A DNA stretch of 64,000 nucleotides from Paracoccaceae bacterium (GCA_026710155.1 JAPORQ010000045.1:1-64000); one strand, 5' to 3'. Positions 47,398-57,333 are shown, counted from the stretch's first letter. Notes: generated by a model not told the origin, from the letters alone. Translations and numbers: made by a program.

Positions 47398-48036
47398 CTA
47401 AACAACCGGGCAGGCAAGACCTGTTCCCCGGAGACCACAATATCCACCTGGATTCTTTGCCAAGTATTGTTGGTGGTAATCCTCTGCAAAGAAATACTCG
47501 GGTGCTTCAACCACCTCGGTCGTTATTGTTCCCAATCTTCGGGAAACAAGGATTTCCTGATATGCTTTCCTTGTATCCTCTGCGCATTTTTTTTGTTCGG
47601 CATCAAAATAATATATTCCGGACCGGTACTGTGTCCCGATGTCATTCCCTTGCCTCATGCCCTGGGTCGGATCATGATTTTCCCAAAAGATTTTGAGTAT
47701 TTTCATTAAACTCATAACTTCAGGCAAGTAGGTAATGCTCACGACTTCGTTATGACCAGTCATTCCAGAACAAACTTCCTTATATGTCGGGTTCGGGGTA
47801 AAACCACCAGCATAACCGACCGAGGTTACCCAAACTCCCTCCTTTTCCCAATACAATCGCTCCACCCCCCAAAAACATCCCATTCCAAGTATTATCTGTT
47901 TGGATCCTTCTGGATAAGGGCCTTTCAATGGTCTGCCGGTTACAAAATGCTTTTCGGCTGTTTGAATGGCTGTTGTTCGACCTGCAAGTGAATCTGTTCT
48001 ACTTGGTAATTCCGTTTTTTTAAATAATGAAAACAT
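47398..48036 (-). CDS. msrA: Peptide methionine sulfoxide reductase MsrA
   Basis: About 212 residues starting MFSLFKKTELPSR. The catalytic motif GMGCFWGVERLYW carries the active Cys, followed by GYAGG, TGHNEVV, HDPTQGMRQGNDIGTQYRS, and a C-terminal CGLRGTGLACPVV with resolving cysteines. It reduces methionine-S-sulfoxide in proteins using thioredoxin. Its length matches the family that keeps an extended N-terminus. Confidence 0.96.
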   Translation of the reverse strand: MFSLFKKTELPSRTDSLAGRTTAIQTAEKHFVTGRPLKGPYPEGSKQIILGMGCFWGVERLYWEKEGVWVTSVGYAGGFTPNPTYKEVCSGMTGHNEVVSITYLPEVMSLMKILKIFWENHDPTQGMRQGNDIGTQYRSGIYYFDAEQKKCAEDTRKAYQEILVSRRLGTITTEVVEAPEYFFAEDYHQQYLAKNPGGYCGLRGTGLACPVV

Positions 48037-48361
48037 TTGACCTCTCAAAAATCAGGGTTGGTGGATTCCGAATTGCTCATATTAAATAGTAATCACAACT
48101 CCATCATCAAAATTTATACATTAAATTGTTATAATTACTGATCAGGGTAACCAAAAATTAGAGGCTTTGCTCCAAAGTGTTGCAAGAAACCTTTTGCAAA
48201 GTCCAATGGCCTTCTCGGACAGGACTTGTTTCTCCCCCTTGAGTTACCATTCTCCAGAGCATAAAAACAACATTCAATTTTTCCTAACCCCCTTTGAGTG
48301 TGAATTTGGAAAAAAATTACAATGGATATGTGATAGGTCAATTTAATTGATATTTGCCTAA
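48037..48361. other. Gap between msrA and the MITE copy B
   Basis: About 325 bp, mostly AT-rich, containing the presumed msrA promoter for the minus strand. A minus-strand open stretch ends at 48135 (text such as LDFAKGFLQHFGAKPLIFGYPDQ) but has no recognisable family or ribosome-binding site. Confidence 0.35.
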
Positions 48362-48540
48362 GGGCACCTCTATTTATTGCCTTTTAAAAGTCATTCGTTG
48401 AATTTACCATATCTCAAATTGTTGCCAAAGATAGCGCCAAAGCCCTTATGGAAAAAGAAAGAACTCATTTCGAACTGATACAGGATAGGAAAATGCAATG
48501 TTCCAAACTTTGGACTCACCACATTAAATAGGGGTACACC
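48362..48540. repeat. MITE-like element, copy B (179 bp)
   Basis: Same length and ends as copy A: GGGCACCTCTATTTATTG on the left and TAAATAGGGGTACACC on the right. It is flanked by TAA on both sides, consistent with a three-base target duplication of TNA type as made by some IS5-family elements. The right end abuts the stop codon of the MFS gene. No coding capacity. Confidence 0.78.
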
Positions 48541-49772
48541 TAATTGAGTATGGTTTCATTACCTGGTGAAGGTTGTCTGGGTATCAAAAGCGACAGGATC
48601 AAGGAAAAGATGGCCATTGTAGCAGCAAGTACAAACACATACTGTGGTGCAATGATCCATAAATAACCCAAAAGTGCAGGTAGAAAGACTGCTGCTATGT
48701 GATTGATTGTGAACGCCACTGCAGCAGTCGGCATTATATCCGCCGGGTCACAGATTTTTTGAAAATAGGTTTGCAATGCAAATGCAAGGGCGAAAAAAAT
48801 ATTGTCCAAGATAAACAGAAAACCGGCAATCAGAAATCCCCATCCAAAATAATAAATCCCTCCGTAAGCCAAAAATACGAGGGTCAGGCCAGTGTATTCA
48901 AAGACAAGGGTATTTCTTTCACCAAATATATTGACGGCCTTTCCCATTAGCGGCGCAAAAATCATATTCGCCATGAAATTGATGATGAAGAGGATGGTTA
49001 CCTCATGGACTTCAAATCCGAATTTTTCAACCATCATGAAGGCTGCAAAAACCATGAATATCTGTCTTCTGGCCCCTGACATGAATTGCAGTGCATAGTA
49101 CAGCCAATACTGCTTTCTCAGAACCATTTTGGCTTTTTGTGGATTGGGGGTTTCAAATCTTGGAAAGGCCAGATAACAATAAACAACAATGATGAAGGTT
49201 ATCAGGCCGGACACCATGTAAATGCTGTTGTAGGAAAAGTTCAAGAGCTTCCATCCTCCAACAACAAAAAGGTAGGCTACCAACGAGGCTCCTGAACCTA
49301 CCGAAACGAGCCAACCTATCGTTTGTGGCGCCCTGTCCTTTGGAATCCATTGCAACCGGAGTGACTGGTTAACGGTTTCATAATAGTGAAAACCTATGGA
49401 ACTGATTATGGTTGTGATCAATATGCCTTGATAACTGGGGAACCAAGCCACAACAGCAATGGCTGCGGCCATGATTGCCAAGGATATCAAGGCCAGAAAT
49501 TGTTCCCGAATGAAAATGATAAGGGCTATTACACCTATAGCCAAAAAACCCGGTATTTCCCTTATGGTATGTAACCATCCGATTTTTACCCCGTCAAAAT
49601 TACCAACCTCAACAACAAAATTGTTTAGGAGTGCGTTCCAGGTGGAAAAGCCGAGGGGTAAAGCCGTCGCCATCAACACCAGTAGAAAAACGGGCTGCTT
49701 CCAGAATGGCAGGCTTCTGGCCTCCGCCAATAACATCCTATTCAAAACTTTTCCTTTGTTTACTTGACTCAA
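48540..49772 (-). CDS. Major facilitator superfamily transporter
   Basis: 410 residues with about twelve transmembrane helices, a cytoplasmic loop near 205-225 (FPRFETPNPQKAKMVLRKQYW), and MFS-like RLQWIPKDRAPQTIGWLVSVGSGASLVAY. The substrate cannot be inferred. Its stop codon (48540-48542) lies at the edge of MITE copy B, so the insertion may have altered the C-terminus. Confidence 0.85.
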   Translation of the reverse strand: MSQVNKGKVLNRMLLAEARSLPFWKQPVFLLVLMATALPLGFSTWNALLNNFVVEVGNFDGVKIGWLHTIREIPGFLAIGVIALIIFIREQFLALISLAIMAAAIAVVAWFPSYQGILITTIISSIGFHYYETVNQSLRLQWIPKDRAPQTIGWLVSVGSGASLVAYLFVVGGWKLLNFSYNSIYMVSGLITFIIVVYCYLAFPRFETPNPQKAKMVLRKQYWLYYALQFMSGARRQIFMVFAAFMMVEKFGFEVHEVTILFIINFMANMIFAPLMGKAVNIFGERNTLVFEYTGLTLVFLAYGGIYYFGWGFLIAGFLFILDNIFFALAFALQTYFQKICDPADIMPTAAVAFTINHIAAVFLPALLGYLWIIAPQYVFVLAATMAIFSLILSLLIPRQPSPGNETILN

Positions 49773-49896
49773 TATCGGTTTGAACGGTTGTTACAACCAC
49801 TAAGATCACCTTAAATGAGTCTATCATTTAGGAAAAGTAATTTGTACTCCCTACATTGGGAATTGTAATGTAATACCGATGGCGGTGGGGAATTTC

Positions 49897-50517
49897 CTAG
49901 TTTTTTGCGTAATATTCAACAACCAGATTTGGTTCCATTATCGTTGGGTAAGGAACATCCTTCAACTGGGGAACCCTGAGAAATCTTGCCTTCAGGTTTT
50001 CAATATCAACTTCGATATATTCAGGAATTTCCCTTTCCCGATTATCAATGGCATCATCAACGATAATCAATTGTCTTGATTTTTCCCTGACTTCAATTTC
50101 ATCCCCTTCCTTGATCCTGTAGGAAGGAATATTCACTTTCTTGCCGTTAACCAGAACATGACCATGGTTGATGAATTGCCTGGCTGCAAACATTGTAACC
50201 ACAAATTTTGCCCTGTATACAACGGCATCAAGTCGTTGTTCCAAAAGGCCAATGAGATTTTCGCCCGTATCTCCCTTCATTCGCTCAGCTTCGCCAAATG
50301 TTCGACGGAATTGCTTTTCGGTCAAATCACCATAGTAGCCTTTCAGTTTCTGTTTGGACCTCAACTGAATACCGAAATCGGAGAGTTTGCCTTTTCTTCG
50401 CTGGCCATGCTGACCAGGACCATAGTTTCTTTTGTTGAATGGTGATTTGGGTCTTCCCCAAATGTTTTCCCCCATTCTGCGGTCAATTTTGTACTTGGCA
50501 GTCGTTCTTTTTGTCAC
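49897..50517 (-). CDS. rpsD: 30S ribosomal protein S4
   Basis: 206 residues from GTG 50517 ([20 protein letters not shown]), with an AAGGAA site just upstream. The S4 domain contains [48 protein letters not shown]. The [26 protein letters not shown] block is typical of Alphaproteobacteria. Longer in-frame starts were discarded because homology begins at the GTG. A single-copy core gene. Confidence 0.97.
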   Translation of the reverse strand: MTKRTTAKYKIDRRMGENIWGRPKSPFNKRNYGPGQHGQRRKGKLSDFGIQLRSKQKLKGYYGDLTEKQFRRTFGEAERMKGDTGENLIGLLEQRLDAVVYRAKFVVTMFAARQFINHGHVLVNGKKVNIPSYRIKEGDEIEVREKSRQLIIVDDAIDNREREIPEYIEVDIENLKARFLRVPQLKDVPYPTIMEPNLVVEYYAKN

Positions 50518-50822
50518 GGCTGGTTTCCTTCTGTTTTCTGAAGGGTGTTGTCCTTTCCCGACAATCAATGTCAGACGACAGGAATTCTCTTGCGAGACCC
50601 ACCAACACCAAGGTTAATCTGATTTTGACAACTGGAAGGTTCAAATAAGTGCAGATGAAGGTATTTTCAACTTTTATATTCAAGAAAACGGCAAAGGGCT
50701 GGATTCGGATTTTTACTTTTCCAGCAGTTTGATATATTGGAACGAGGTAACTCATTCGGTAACCATGATCTTGTTTTTTTATTGCTTACTTTGAAATTTT
50801 TTGAATGAAGACGACAAAAACT

Positions 50823-51269
50823 ATGAATCTCCTCAAGCTCTGTGTTGGAATTAACACTGTCGAAGAATTGGAGGAGTGGCAGAAGGAACGAAGAAAGAGT
50901 GGTGTGTATGCTTCTCCCGAGCATGTAACCCGGTTTCGACCGAAAAGATATGAGGAAGTACTGAACGGAGGATCATTATACTGGGTAATCAATGGCACCA
51001 TTGCAGCCCGGCAAAGGGTTATTGCCTTTGACCAAAGAATTGATCCAGAGGGTATCAAGCGATGGGCTATCGTTTTTGATAATCGGATTGTACGAACCGA
51101 ACCTGTTCCCAAAAGGCCTTTCCAGGGATGGAGGTATCTCACACCCAAGAAAAGCCCACTGGATTTACCTTTTCAGGGTCAAACGGGAAGTTTTGAAAAT
51201 GTTAGGAGGCTTTTTGAGAAATATCCCTACGAAGAATTCAAAATCACCATTGAACCTTATCCAAGATAA
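50823..51269 (+). CDS. DUF1489 family protein
   Basis: About 148 residues: LKLCVGINTVEELEEWQ, HVTRFRPKRYEEVLNGGSLYWVINGTIAARQRV, VRTEPVPKRPFQGWRYLTP, typical of DUF1489, a family confined mainly to Alphaproteobacteria. Function unknown. I use ATG 50823 (MNLLKLC); ATG 50805 is an alternative. Its last 67 bp (51195-51261) recur in decayed form at 52185-52247, beyond the HEPN module. Confidence 0.9.
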   Translation: MNLLKLCVGINTVEELEEWQKERRKSGVYASPEHVTRFRPKRYEEVLNGGSLYWVINGTIAARQRVIAFDQRIDPEGIKRWAIVFDNRIVRTEPVPKRPFQGWRYLTPKKSPLDLPFQGQTGSFENVRRLFEKYPYEEFKITIEPYPR

Positions 51270-51317
51270 CCGTATTTAATTCCTGCAATTATGATACCTA
51301 GTTCGATGAACTGCTGG

Positions 51318-51789
51318 TTACCGGTATCTGTACCTTACCACGATCCATGCTGCAAAGGCTTTCCTCATCCTGAGATCAGAATCTAGCAAATTATTGATCA
51401 TCCCTTCTGCATGATCTATTGCATTGATTACTTCCTGACGATCAAAACTCCTTGTTGGGTCATAGTCGGCTTGGTGGCGCATATCTTGTAGGTTCACGAA
51501 ATAATTGGCGAATCTTTTTATCCCTGCGGGAAAACTTGCCATGGCTTCCTGGTTCTTGCACTGTTTTTTGGCAAACGCATGATCAACAGACCGATAAACC
51601 TGATTCCATGCGTTCTCGCTCCTGTCTGCCCCTTCTACCAATGAAGGAATTCGCACAATTCAGACATAGGGCATGGAACATTGCATAATAGGCCGTGCTC
51701 AGGGCTCTTTTCAGGTTAACTTGTCGTGGTCTACCCTGATCCAGACATGCCAATACCCTGACAGTTTGAACAAGATCAAATGGATCCAA
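51318..51789 (-). pseudogene. HEPN-domain-like protein, split by one frameshift
   Basis: Frame 1 from TTG 51789 (LDPFDLVQTVRVLACLD) has the HEPN helix RALSTAYYAMFHALCLNCANSFIG. Frame 2 carries on as VEGADRSENAWNQVYRSVDHAFAK, then NLQDMRHQADYDPTRSF and a C-terminal helix, ending at 51318. The pieces overlap at 51583-51656, and the shift lies at or near AGAAGGGGCAG. HEPN proteins of this type are often RNase-like effectors in toxin-antitoxin or defence pairs. The R-x-x-x-ADYDP motif resembles UPF0332-type members. The single lesion could be a recent mutation, a sequencing error or programmed frameshifting. Confidence 0.65.
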
Positions 51790-52063
51790 GCGCTTCAGCC
51801 TCTTCAGGGGTTGTGAAGGAAAGAATTGGGAACCTGTCCAGGCCATTGGTTGTATTCTTTATGCCATCGCGCAAGTATCCGATTACATCTGCAACTTTGT
51901 TAGGATCAAGCCGATTGTTTTCGGCCTTGTAAACTACCCTTATACGCAAGATAGGATCACCATCAGCATCTTCGGCCTTTTCAGACTTAAGGCCAATAAT
52001 CCTGACAGGTGCCAGTTGTTCCTGAACAATCTTTTTCAATTCCTTGTCAATGTCTTCCTGCAT
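51776..52063 (-). CDS. 95-residue partner of the HEPN-like gene, unknown family
   Basis: MQEDIDKELKKIVQEQLAPVRII at the start suggests a helix, then a beta-rich centre (GDPILRIRVVYKAENNRL) and NKVADVIGYLRDGIKN, ending TTPEEAEALGSI. Its end overlaps the HEPN start by 14 bp, which implies co-translation and a partner or antitoxin role (inference). It lacks the GSxxxG...D nucleotidyltransferase motif of MNT antitoxins. Not recognised as a named family. Confidence 0.6.
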   Translation of the reverse strand: MQEDIDKELKKIVQEQLAPVRIIGLKSEKAEDADGDPILRIRVVYKAENNRLDPNKVADVIGYLRDGIKNTTNGLDRFPILSFTTPEEAEALGSI

Positions 52064-52145
52064 GGATTATCTCCTCCTCAAACCAAAATATAATATCTCC
52101 CCCTATTCGTGACAAGTAAAAAGACTGGCCTTATATAAGAATAAT

Positions 52146-52161
52146 GGGGGGGGGGGGGGGA
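52146..52161 (+). repeat. Sixteen-base G tract
   Basis: An uninterrupted run of 16 G, 82 bp upstream of the HEPN-partner start on the minus strand. In the minus direction it is C16 and could sit in the promoter or leader of that module. Such tracts change length readily. Confidence 0.92.
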
Positions 52162-52184
52162 GGTATTGAACTGGTGATATTAAG

Positions 52185-52247
52185 AAAATGTTATTTTTTT
52201 GAGAACTATCCCTAAGAAGAGTTCAAAATCACCATTGAACCTTATTC
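52185..52247 (+). repeat. Decayed duplicate of the DUF1489 3' end
   Basis: Matches 51195-51261 with a few substitutions and a short gap. Over the 50-base block beginning TTTTTGAGAA I count three mismatches. The frame is destroyed by the changes. The HEPN module and the 16-G run lie between the two copies. Confidence 0.8.
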
Positions 52248-52276
52248 GCGGTAGAAGTATTGAAAACCAGCAATCA

Positions 52277-53773
52277 TTATTTCTTGGCAAGTACTTCCTT
52301 GATTGTGGGTATCAGGTTTTCGATTCTGACCTCTTGTTGCCAGTCTCTTGATTTCCACTCATCCAGCGATGCCGTTTCTGAAATTTTTGAACCAAGCTCA
52401 AGATCCTTGATCATAACCGCCCCCTTGTTTCTTTCTTCTTCCCCTTGGATAATTGCTATGGGGCAGTTCCTGATATCTGCATATTTCAATTGCTTGCCAA
52501 AATTCCGTGCATTCCCCAAAAATACTTCGGATTTAATCCCCGCTTCACGGAGGTCTGCCACCATCTTTTGATAATCGGCCATTCGATGGCGATCCATGAC
52601 TGTAACCAAAACAGGACCATTGGCCTTGATTTTTTTCGCTTGGCTGCTTTCCTTGGCAGCAATAAGTCTGTCAATACCAATTGAAACCCCAGTTGCAGGA
52701 ACCTTTTGGCCAATAAATCTTTTGACAAGGTCATCATAGCGACCGCCACCAGCAACAGAACCAAATCTTTTTTGCCTTCCCTCTTCATCGAATATTTCAA
52801 ATGTAAGTTCTGCCTCCAATACAGGTCCTGTATAATAATCCAATCCTCGCACAATGGAGGTATCTATCGCGAAATTATCCATGCTGGAGTTCTGGGCATT
52901 GATAAAATCCAATATTTCATTCAGTTCGTATACACCTTCGGATCCCACATCGGTTTCAGCAACCAAATCCCTGAGCTTGTCGAGGATTTCGGTATTGGAA
53001 TGATTGCCTAATTGCAGGAAACTCATGATGGGATCGATTTGGTTCTCGGTCAGTTCGGCTCCCTTGGTGTAATCACCACTTTCATCCAGCCTTCCCTTGC
53101 CCAAAAGAAGCCTAACTCCCTTCGGTCCCAACCTGTCCAATTTGTCCATTGCTCGAGAAACCGCACCGCGAGTTGTGGAATCCGATTCAGCATTTCCTTC
53201 TTCAAGTACCCCGGCTACAACGAGGATACCGTCAAGAATCTTTCGATTGTTTATTTTGATTAGATAATCCTTCTTGGCTATACCCATTGCATCCAGTATT
53301 TCGGATGTTAGTACAGCCATCTCGGCATCTGCTGCAGCATTGCTTGAACCAACGGTATCAGCATCGCATTGGTAAAACTGACGGAAGCGACCGGGACCGG
53401 GTTTTTCATTCCGCCACACAGGTCCCATTGCATATCTTCGATAGGGCGAGGGCAAGGTATTTCTGTACTGGGCTGCTACCCTGGCAAGGGGAGCAGTCAT
53501 GTCATAACGCAATGACAACCACTTCTCCTCATCCTTCCATGCAAAAACACCCTCATTGGGTCGGTCCAGGTCAGGCAGAAATTTCCCCAGACTATCAAGG
53601 TACTCGATTGCTGGTGTTTCCAGAGGGTCAAAACCGAACTTGTCGAATACCTCGGCAATGACATTCATCATTTGAACCCGAAATTTATGGGCTTCTCCAA
53701 AATAATCCTGAAAGCCCTGAGGTGTTTCCGCCTTTGGACGTACTATTTTCTGCTTATTGGATTTTGCAACCAT
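52277..53773 (-). CDS. hisS: Histidine-tRNA ligase
   Basis: 498 residues of a class II synthetase. Motif 2-like RYAMGPVWRNEKPGPGRFRQFYQCDADTVG, histidine-specific block LDYYTGPVLEAEL and VAGGGRYDDLVKRF, motif 3 GVSIGIDRL, and a C-terminal anticodon-binding domain (VLVTVMDRHRMADYQKMVADLREAGIKSE). The 498-residue length and linker fit the alphaproteobacterial type. It is probably independently transcribed. Confidence 0.96.
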   Translation of the reverse strand: MVAKSNKQKIVRPKAETPQGFQDYFGEAHKFRVQMMNVIAEVFDKFGFDPLETPAIEYLDSLGKFLPDLDRPNEGVFAWKDEEKWLSLRYDMTAPLARVAAQYRNTLPSPYRRYAMGPVWRNEKPGPGRFRQFYQCDADTVGSSNAAADAEMAVLTSEILDAMGIAKKDYLIKINNRKILDGILVVAGVLEEGNAESDSTTRGAVSRAMDKLDRLGPKGVRLLLGKGRLDESGDYTKGAELTENQIDPIMSFLQLGNHSNTEILDKLRDLVAETDVGSEGVYELNEILDFINAQNSSMDNFAIDTSIVRGLDYYTGPVLEAELTFEIFDEEGRQKRFGSVAGGGRYDDLVKRFIGQKVPATGVSIGIDRLIAAKESSQAKKIKANGPVLVTVMDRHRMADYQKMVADLREAGIKSEVFLGNARNFGKQLKYADIRNCPIAIIQGEEERNKGAVMIKDLELGSKISETASLDEWKSRDWQQEVRIENLIPTIKEVLAKK

Positions 53774-53886
53774 GGTAAAATTTCCGGGTAGTGGATTGCC
53801 AACTTAAAGTGTTTCAAGAATATATCACCAAATGCTCTGCAACAATGGGGAAAAGCGTGTCTTGTCATTACCAGACCTGCCTTGAA

Positions 53887-56800
53887 TTAATCCATGGGTG
53901 AAACTTTTATAACCCCCTCCAGGCTTTTTATCGCCTGTTTCACCTTTTTATTCATTTTATATGTACCTGCAATATCTATGGCTAGTTCTTCCTTTATTTC
54001 TTCACAATGTGGGGAGAAAACAATCCTTGACAATTGGTAATTCGGCAACTCTCGGGTGTTTTCCTCCAGGATTGTCCTGACCTGACCAGGAACTGATACC
54101 TTGTCAAAATGAATATTGACCTTGACCGGATGGTCTTTGATCAGATTATCAAGGGGTAAAACCTTATAGGTTGAAACCCTGATCTGTTCCTTGTATTTTT
54201 CTACTTCCAGATGGGCATGGACCAGGGCATTCTCATTCATGACAATATTGCCATGGGAATAGAGTTCTGGTGACAGGAAGGCTTCGATCTCGCCCGTGTC
54301 ATCGGAAAATTTGATGAAGGCCATGGTACTTCCAGTACTGGCGATTCGTTTGGTGACCTTGGCGATGATTCCAGCAATAGTGATGGTTTTCTTGGAGCCA
54401 AATTTTTTGACGGAATTTTCCTGCCACTCAAGAATTTCCGAAATCGATGTCAAATTGGAATCGGTTAATCTTTTCTTGTACCTGGTTATGGGATGCTCAC
54501 TCAGGTAGAATCCAATCGCTACAAGTTCCTCGGCCAGTTTTTGACCCTGACTCCAATCATTCGAAGGCCGCAAGGCTGGTTTGGGCATGTCCTGGATGTC
54601 ATCAAAAAGACTTTGATGATTGCTGGTTGAATTTTGTGATTTGGCATAGTTTGAAAGAATGTCAAAATTGTTGAACAGTTGATGGCGATTCTCGAATAAT
54701 TTGTCGAAGACACCAGCACGAACCATGTTTTCAAAGGCACTCTTTGAAATGGTGGACAAATCAATCCTCTCGGCAAAATCGAATATATCCGTGAAGGGTT
54801 CGTCCCCCCTGACCTGTTCAACCTTGCGGGCAACATCGACCCCGACACTTTTGATGGCTGAAAGGGAATAAACAATCTTGCCATCCTGTACTTCAAAATC
54901 CGAATTGGATTGGTTGATATCGGGACAGAGGATTTCAATACCCGATTTTTCCAAATCCTTTGAATAGGCCGCCAACTTGTCAACATCATTCAAATCCATG
55001 GTCATTACAGAAGCCATGTATTCCAGATGATGGTTGGCTTTCAGCCAGGCAGTCTGGTAACTGACCAAAGCATAAACGGCTGCATGGGACTTGTTGAAAC
55101 CATAATGGGCAAATGTCTCCAGTTGGTCCCACACTTTTTCCACTGTCTCCCTGGGAATGCCCTTATCATCGGCCCCCTTGAAGAATTCCGGTTTTTCCTT
55201 GGCCATTTCGGCAGGAATCTTCTTGCCCATGATTCTTCTGACAAGATCTGCCCGACCAAGTGAATAGCCGGCCATGACTCGGACAATCTCCATCACCTGT
55301 TCCTGATAGACGATAAATCCGTTGGTTTCCTCAAGAATATAATCAATGGACTCATGCAGTTTCTGGGCCTTTTTTGTTCCATTCTTGACAGCACAGAAAT
55401 CACTGATGATTTCCATCGGCCCTGGTCTGTAAAGGGCAACCATGGCAATAATATCCTCAAATCTGGTTGGCTTCATGATCCTAAGGGCATTGGTCATTCC
55501 AACCCCCTCAACCTGAAATACCCCCATGGTTCTTCCATTGGCATAGAGATCAAAAGTCTTCTCATCAGTCAGGGGTAAATTTTCTATATCAATTTCCAAG
55601 CCGTTTCTGGCAAGTTTCTCCTGTGTTTTGGCAATCACCGTCAGGGTTTTGACCCCAAGGAAATCCATCTTCACCAAGCCAGCTTCCTCAACCCATTTCA
55701 GGTCAAATTGGGTAACTGGCAACACTTGTTTCCTGTCATGGTAGAGAGGGACTGATTCCAGCAGGGGTTTGTTGCTGATTACTATGCCCCCGGGATGTCG
55801 GCTGGTATTTCTAGGAATGCCTTCAACAACCTCGATCTGATCGAACATGTTCCTGATGTAATCCTGTGATCTTTCGGCCGCTTGCAGGGTTTCATTGCCC
55901 TTCCTTTGCTGTTTGAAGGGAAAACGAGGATCGATTTCCGAGGCCCAAAGGTTGATGAGATGTCTGGGTACACGCAGAATACGCCCAAAATCCCTTATGG
56001 CATTCTTGGCCCCAAGGCTGCCAAAGGTCACAATCTGGGCCACCTTGTCCTCGCCGTATCTTTTCGTGACATACCCCAGGACATCATCACGCTTTTCAGA
56101 GCAGAAATCGATATCAAAGTCAGGAAACGACAACCGTTCCGTATTGAGAAATCGCTCGAACAGCAAGGAATACCTGATTGGATCAAGTGTTGTGATATTG
56201 AGGGCATAAGCCACAAGGGAGCCGGCACCCGAACCCCTACCTGGTCCCACCGGAATGCCTTGTTCCTTGGCCCAGCCGATAAAATCGGCAACAATCAGGA
56301 AATACCCTGCAAAATCGGTATTGTTTATGACCCCAAGCTCGTACTCCAACCTTTCAAAGTAGACATCTTGAGAATCGGCCAATGTGATGGTGTCGATCCT
56401 TTTTTGCAAACCCTCCAGGGTTCTTTTCTTCAATTCCTCACTTTCATCTTCGCAAAATCTTGGTAACATGGGGGGATGGGTCTGTGCATGAAAACTGCAT
56501 CTCTTGGCAATCTCGATTGTACTTTCGATTGCTTCCGGCAAATCCTTGAACAGCTGAACCATCTCTTCCTGTGACTTGAGATAATGTTCTGGAGTCAACA
56601 TCCGTCTGGGATCATTTTGTGTCTTGAAGCCTCCGTTCTTGATATAGAACAGCATGTCAACGGAAGTGTATTCTTCGCGATTGACAAGTAAAACATTGTT
56701 GGTTGCAACCAATGGGAGTCCCAATTCATAGGCAATGTCAATCAACCCGGATTCCGTTTTCATTTCATTGGCGGTACAGGTTGAACCTTCATGTGAATGA

Positions 56801-57333
56801 CGCTGGATTTCCTGGTAGACACCTGCAGTGAAAATGGCCATGAGTTCCGATACGATCTTCTTGGCATCAGCATAGGAACCATCAAGCAAATACAATCCCG
56901 GGGGACCCTCGCTCCCTCCAGTCATACAGATCAATCCCTCATGGAAGGCCTTGAGTTCGTCAAGTGTCAGATACGGAAAGACTTTTTCCTGATCCAGATA
57001 CATTCTGGCATTCAATTTCAGGAGGTTTTGATATCCCAGTTGATTCTGTGCCAGTAAAACGATGGGAGCTGTATCATCGGGACTGTGAGGGTTAAGGTGG
57101 TTGTCCCTGATTTTTATGTGAACCTGCAACCCTTGTATCGGTTGAACACCCTTGGAAGAACATCCCTTGGCGAACTCAAGGGCCGCAAACATGTTGTTGG
57201 TATCAGTTAAAGCCACAGCCGGCATTTCCAAATCCTGACAGATTTTCGCTATCCTGTTGATGTCCAGAATACCTTCAAGTATGGAAAACTTGCTGTGAAC
57301 CCTGAGGTGAACGAAACGGGGATCAGAAACCAT
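53887..57333 (-). CDS. dnaE: DNA polymerase III alpha subunit
   Basis: About 1148 residues, the replicative polymerase. The PHP domain starts FVHLRVHSKFSILEGILDINRIA. The catalytic core includes PVGPGRGSGAGSLVAYAL and FPDFDIDFCSEKRDDV with the catalytic aspartates, and the finger region YGFNKSHAAVYALVSYQTAWLKANH. A C-terminal OB fold (TITIAGIIAKVTKRIASTGSTMAFIKFSDDTGEIEAFL) follows. I start at ATG 57333; a TTG at 57351 would add six residues. Confidence 0.97.
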   Translation of the reverse strand: MVSDPRFVHLRVHSKFSILEGILDINRIAKICQDLEMPAVALTDTNNMFAALEFAKGCSSKGVQPIQGLQVHIKIRDNHLNPHSPDDTAPIVLLAQNQLGYQNLLKLNARMYLDQEKVFPYLTLDELKAFHEGLICMTGGSEGPPGLYLLDGSYADAKKIVSELMAIFTAGVYQEIQRHSHEGSTCTANEMKTESGLIDIAYELGLPLVATNNVLLVNREEYTSVDMLFYIKNGGFKTQNDPRRMLTPEHYLKSQEEMVQLFKDLPEAIESTIEIAKRCSFHAQTHPPMLPRFCEDESEELKKRTLEGLQKRIDTITLADSQDVYFERLEYELGVINNTDFAGYFLIVADFIGWAKEQGIPVGPGRGSGAGSLVAYALNITTLDPIRYSLLFERFLNTERLSFPDFDIDFCSEKRDDVLGYVTKRYGEDKVAQIVTFGSLGAKNAIRDFGRILRVPRHLINLWASEIDPRFPFKQQRKGNETLQAAERSQDYIRNMFDQIEVVEGIPRNTSRHPGGIVISNKPLLESVPLYHDRKQVLPVTQFDLKWVEEAGLVKMDFLGVKTLTVIAKTQEKLARNGLEIDIENLPLTDEKTFDLYANGRTMGVFQVEGVGMTNALRIMKPTRFEDIIAMVALYRPGPMEIISDFCAVKNGTKKAQKLHESIDYILEETNGFIVYQEQVMEIVRVMAGYSLGRADLVRRIMGKKIPAEMAKEKPEFFKGADDKGIPRETVEKVWDQLETFAHYGFNKSHAAVYALVSYQTAWLKANHHLEYMASVMTMDLNDVDKLAAYSKDLEKSGIEILCPDINQSNSDFEVQDGKIVYSLSAIKSVGVDVARKVEQVRGDEPFTDIFDFAERIDLSTISKSAFENMVRAGVFDKLFENRHQLFNNFDILSNYAKSQNSTSNHQSLFDDIQDMPKPALRPSNDWSQGQKLAEELVAIGFYLSEHPITRYKKRLTDSNLTSISEILEWQENSVKKFGSKKTITIAGIIAKVTKRIASTGSTMAFIKFSDDTGEIEAFLSPELYSHGNIVMNENALVHAHLEVEKYKEQIRVSTYKVLPLDNLIKDHPVKVNIHFDKVSVPGQVRTILEENTRELPNYQLSRIVFSPHCEEIKEELAIDIAGTYKMNKKVKQAIKSLEGVIKVSPMD

